Assembly: GCA_020650975.1 (NCBI GenBank)
Contig: JAIPMN010002946.1
Location: 1-39,772, forward strand
DNA: 39,772 nt
Reading direction: 5' to 3'
Origin: Apostichopus californicus
Taxonomy: Eukaryota > Echinodermata > Holothuroidea > Aspidochirotida > Stichopodidae
Below the pieces are notes generated by a model. The model saw only the letters and a list, made by a program, of their open reading frames with translations, had not been told where the DNA came from and did no database searches. This document shows positions 37,563-39,772 of the stretch, in pieces. The first letter of the stretch is position 1. Each line of letters starts with the position of its first letter. Made by a program: the position numbers and the translations under genes.

Positions 37563-39772
37563 TTGCCTAAGCTTCCCCCCCCCCACCCCCCTTCATTTTT
37601 TTTGGTCACCAAAAGTGACATTTCATACCTTGTGTGTGCTGACAGTTTGAGAGCAATTATGGCAAAAGAAATGTGTCAATATTTTTTAAGCTTGTATATT
37701 TTGTATCCTGATATATGTATTTTATATTGTAGTATACCAAAGTGTTGAGAACACTTTAGATGGTTTTAGGACGTTCTTTTTTTCAGGGGAGGAGTAAGGG
37801 GAGATTAATTGTGGGCACAAGTATTACTTTTATCTTTTAGCATTTTTTTTGTATATAAAATTGGCCACAGCACATTCCATTTTTATAAATTGAAAGACAA
37901 AAAAATTTCTTCAATTCCTTCACATTCTGTTTGATCCGATCTCCATAAAGATTTTCTTTCCTTTCAAGAAAAAGGGACAACTTTCTCCAAATCCTGTAAA
38001 CATAGCCGTTTTTATATGCAAGTGGCTGGGCCTGTTTTAGTTTTAATAGTCCAATCTTGATTGACATTGCATCTGTAAGCAGAGGTAGGCAGGCATGTCT
38101 TATCCTAAACAATGATTATTTCTGAGGGTAACATAGATGTCCGATTGAGACATTATGGTTGGATCCACAAATGGTAAATAAATTAATGTTGACCATGGTC
38201 TGTCTTATCACTGGTCCACTGATGTCCAGTTTATATCTGTACTTTAGGGACCCTGCGGTCAGTGTTTCAACTTTGGCCAAAAAATCACTGGCGTAGCCTT
38301 TTATTTTGTTTTAGCTTTATACGTCTACGGACATATTTCTGGAGCAGTAATGATTGTCCTCAGTTAATCAATGTTTAAATGGTTACAAATTTTAAAAAAA
38401 CAAAAAAATTGCATGATATTGGACCAAAGAATAAGACTAACTTTTTGTACTGAAATTGAATATTTTATGGATACTGAATGGAACAAATTATTCTCATGAA
38501 ATATTTATAACACCTTGATCGTAGAATGAAATCACCACAGATCATGTTTTAGTGATTTATGTTTAATAGTGATATGATATTAACTAGGGCAAACTAAGGC
38601 TGCACGGTTAACAGGTCTCGTAACTAAAACCGAAATTTGAAACAGCAGTTTTAATCGGTTCCGTACATTACTTAACTAAAAGGAAAAACACACATAGAAA
38701 TTAGAACTGATTGAGTCAGTCATAAAACTGACAGTATGGACCAGTCTGTTTTGATGTATTTCTCACTTGAAATTCCAATGTGCACACTGGGCAATTGAAC
38801 TCAAAGCAACAACTGTTATTACACACAAGCTTAATATTTTATCCATTGCTATTAAAAATACAGCATTAATGTCATTCTAAGTAGGATAAAACATTTTTTT
38901 TTTATTGCTATTTAAGAGATTGTTGATCCAGAAGAGCATTTTAAAGTTATATCCCTTTAAACAGTGTTATGCAATGTTGTGGTACACGAAACCATACTTG
39001 TTCCATAAGAGGAGTGACTTTGAGCTATGATAAAAAAAGTGGTATGGATTGTTGGAAGTGATTACCCTTCATTTGAATTTAGAGTGTCTCTTTCCTCATA
39101 GGCCACAGCTCTTCCTGATCTTGATGTGCATTGATCAGTTAAGTCGCAAGTTTTGACCGTTAAAGCCGATTTTCAATCGATTCCTGTTACGTAACACACC
39201 CAACTTGGATTGACGTTTGGTATTATGAACAAAAGCATGAGGGCATGGCAACTGGAGGGTCGCTAGCTATCAGAACTGTTTTGAGGTCATTAGTCCTTGT
39301 GGTGAATTTTAGCATTCTAAAATAGCTCAAATTGATTCAACTTTTGTAACAAATTTAGAGGCAGCACAGATGGTCTTTGTGTCAATTCTGTTCTAACAAT
39401 TTGGTCAAAGTTCAAGGAAAGGACACTGCCATCACAGAAGGTGGATTTTTTCCTCCTGCCCCCTGTGAATACTGAATTCTTCAAGGGCATACGGTTTCTG
39501 TGACCCTCAGTATGAGACAACTAAGTAATTTATTTCTGAGGATTCTGCAGTTATGAAATGTATTTTTCTTGCCCGACCAGTTTTTTATTCCATCATGTAT
39601 TTATAGACACTAATGTGTTTGTGTTTTTGAGACAGTATTAAACGTGTTTGTAAAGTTTTGTAGTAATATTGAAGAGAAGATATAGTATTCAGCATTTCAG
39701 GTCAAAGTGCAAAAATGGTGAAACACAAGCTGAAGTTTGGTGGAGAAATCTTGGTTTCAGCTTCATGTTAGT
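37563..39772. other. Downstream non-coding region
   Basis: AT-rich sequence with a C-rich run near 37575-37590 and an AATAAA at 38177. I see no convincing coding exon, RNA gene or transposon. The longest open frame (minus strand, 37837-38112) has no recognisable domain. Confidence 0.6.

Noticed and set aside
37837-38112. 91-codon minus-strand frame near the end of the window
   Set aside because: Basic, AT-driven composition with no recognisable domain and no splice or promoter support. It could be a decayed element, but I cannot support that.

Overview
The window is animal genomic DNA. It carries one large, intron-rich gene on the + strand set in AT-rich, repeat-bearing non-coding sequence. 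I assembled 26 coding exons from 4036 to 34348. Every junction has GT/AG borders and compatible phases. The exon lengths sum to 7659 nt, which is exactly 2552 codons plus a TGA. The protein reads: signal peptide, 31 EGF-like domains, laminin G domain 1 (LamG1), EGF32, LamG2, EGF33, LamG3, EGF34-49, one transmembrane helix, and a 38-residue cytoplasmic tail with a FERM-binding-like G-K-Y-N-P motif and a C-terminal E-R-L-V. This is the architecture of Crumbs (Crb/CRB), the apical polarity determinant of epithelia. The organism is probably a marine invertebrate deuterostome, and an echinoderm is my best guess. That rests on overall character (3 LamG domains as in vertebrate CRB1/2, a very long EGF array, a tRNA-derived SINE remnant) and is not proven.

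Layout: 1-4035 is upstream sequence with no recognisable gene. 4036-4090 is the signal-peptide exon. 4091-11133 is a 7 kb first intron with small repeats and a palindromic octamer site. 11134-23960 holds exons 2-15 with the N-terminal EGF array. 24164-31292 holds exons 16-24 with three LamG domains separated by single EGFs. 31681-33411 is one 1731-nt exon with most of the membrane-proximal EGF array. 34122-34348 is the last exon, with the transmembrane helix and tail. After the stop codon come three tandem-repeat systems: a 45-bp array that begins in the last codons of the gene, an 18-bp array of perfect hairpins, and a 58/59-bp satellite. No second gene was found on either strand.

Function by family knowledge: Crumbs sits in the apical membrane. 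Its ectodomain makes homophilic contacts, its juxtamembrane motif binds FERM proteins (Moesin, Yurt/EPB41L5, Expanded), and its C-terminus binds the PDZ domains of Stardust/PALS1 and Par-6. The most notable features here are: the four tail Ser/Thr positions that aPKC phosphorylates in fly Crumbs are all replaced; a furin-type R-R-K-R-R site sits inside LamG1; the stop codon is embedded in a tandem repeat; and O-glucosylation motifs are crowded N-terminal to LamG3 but sparse after it.
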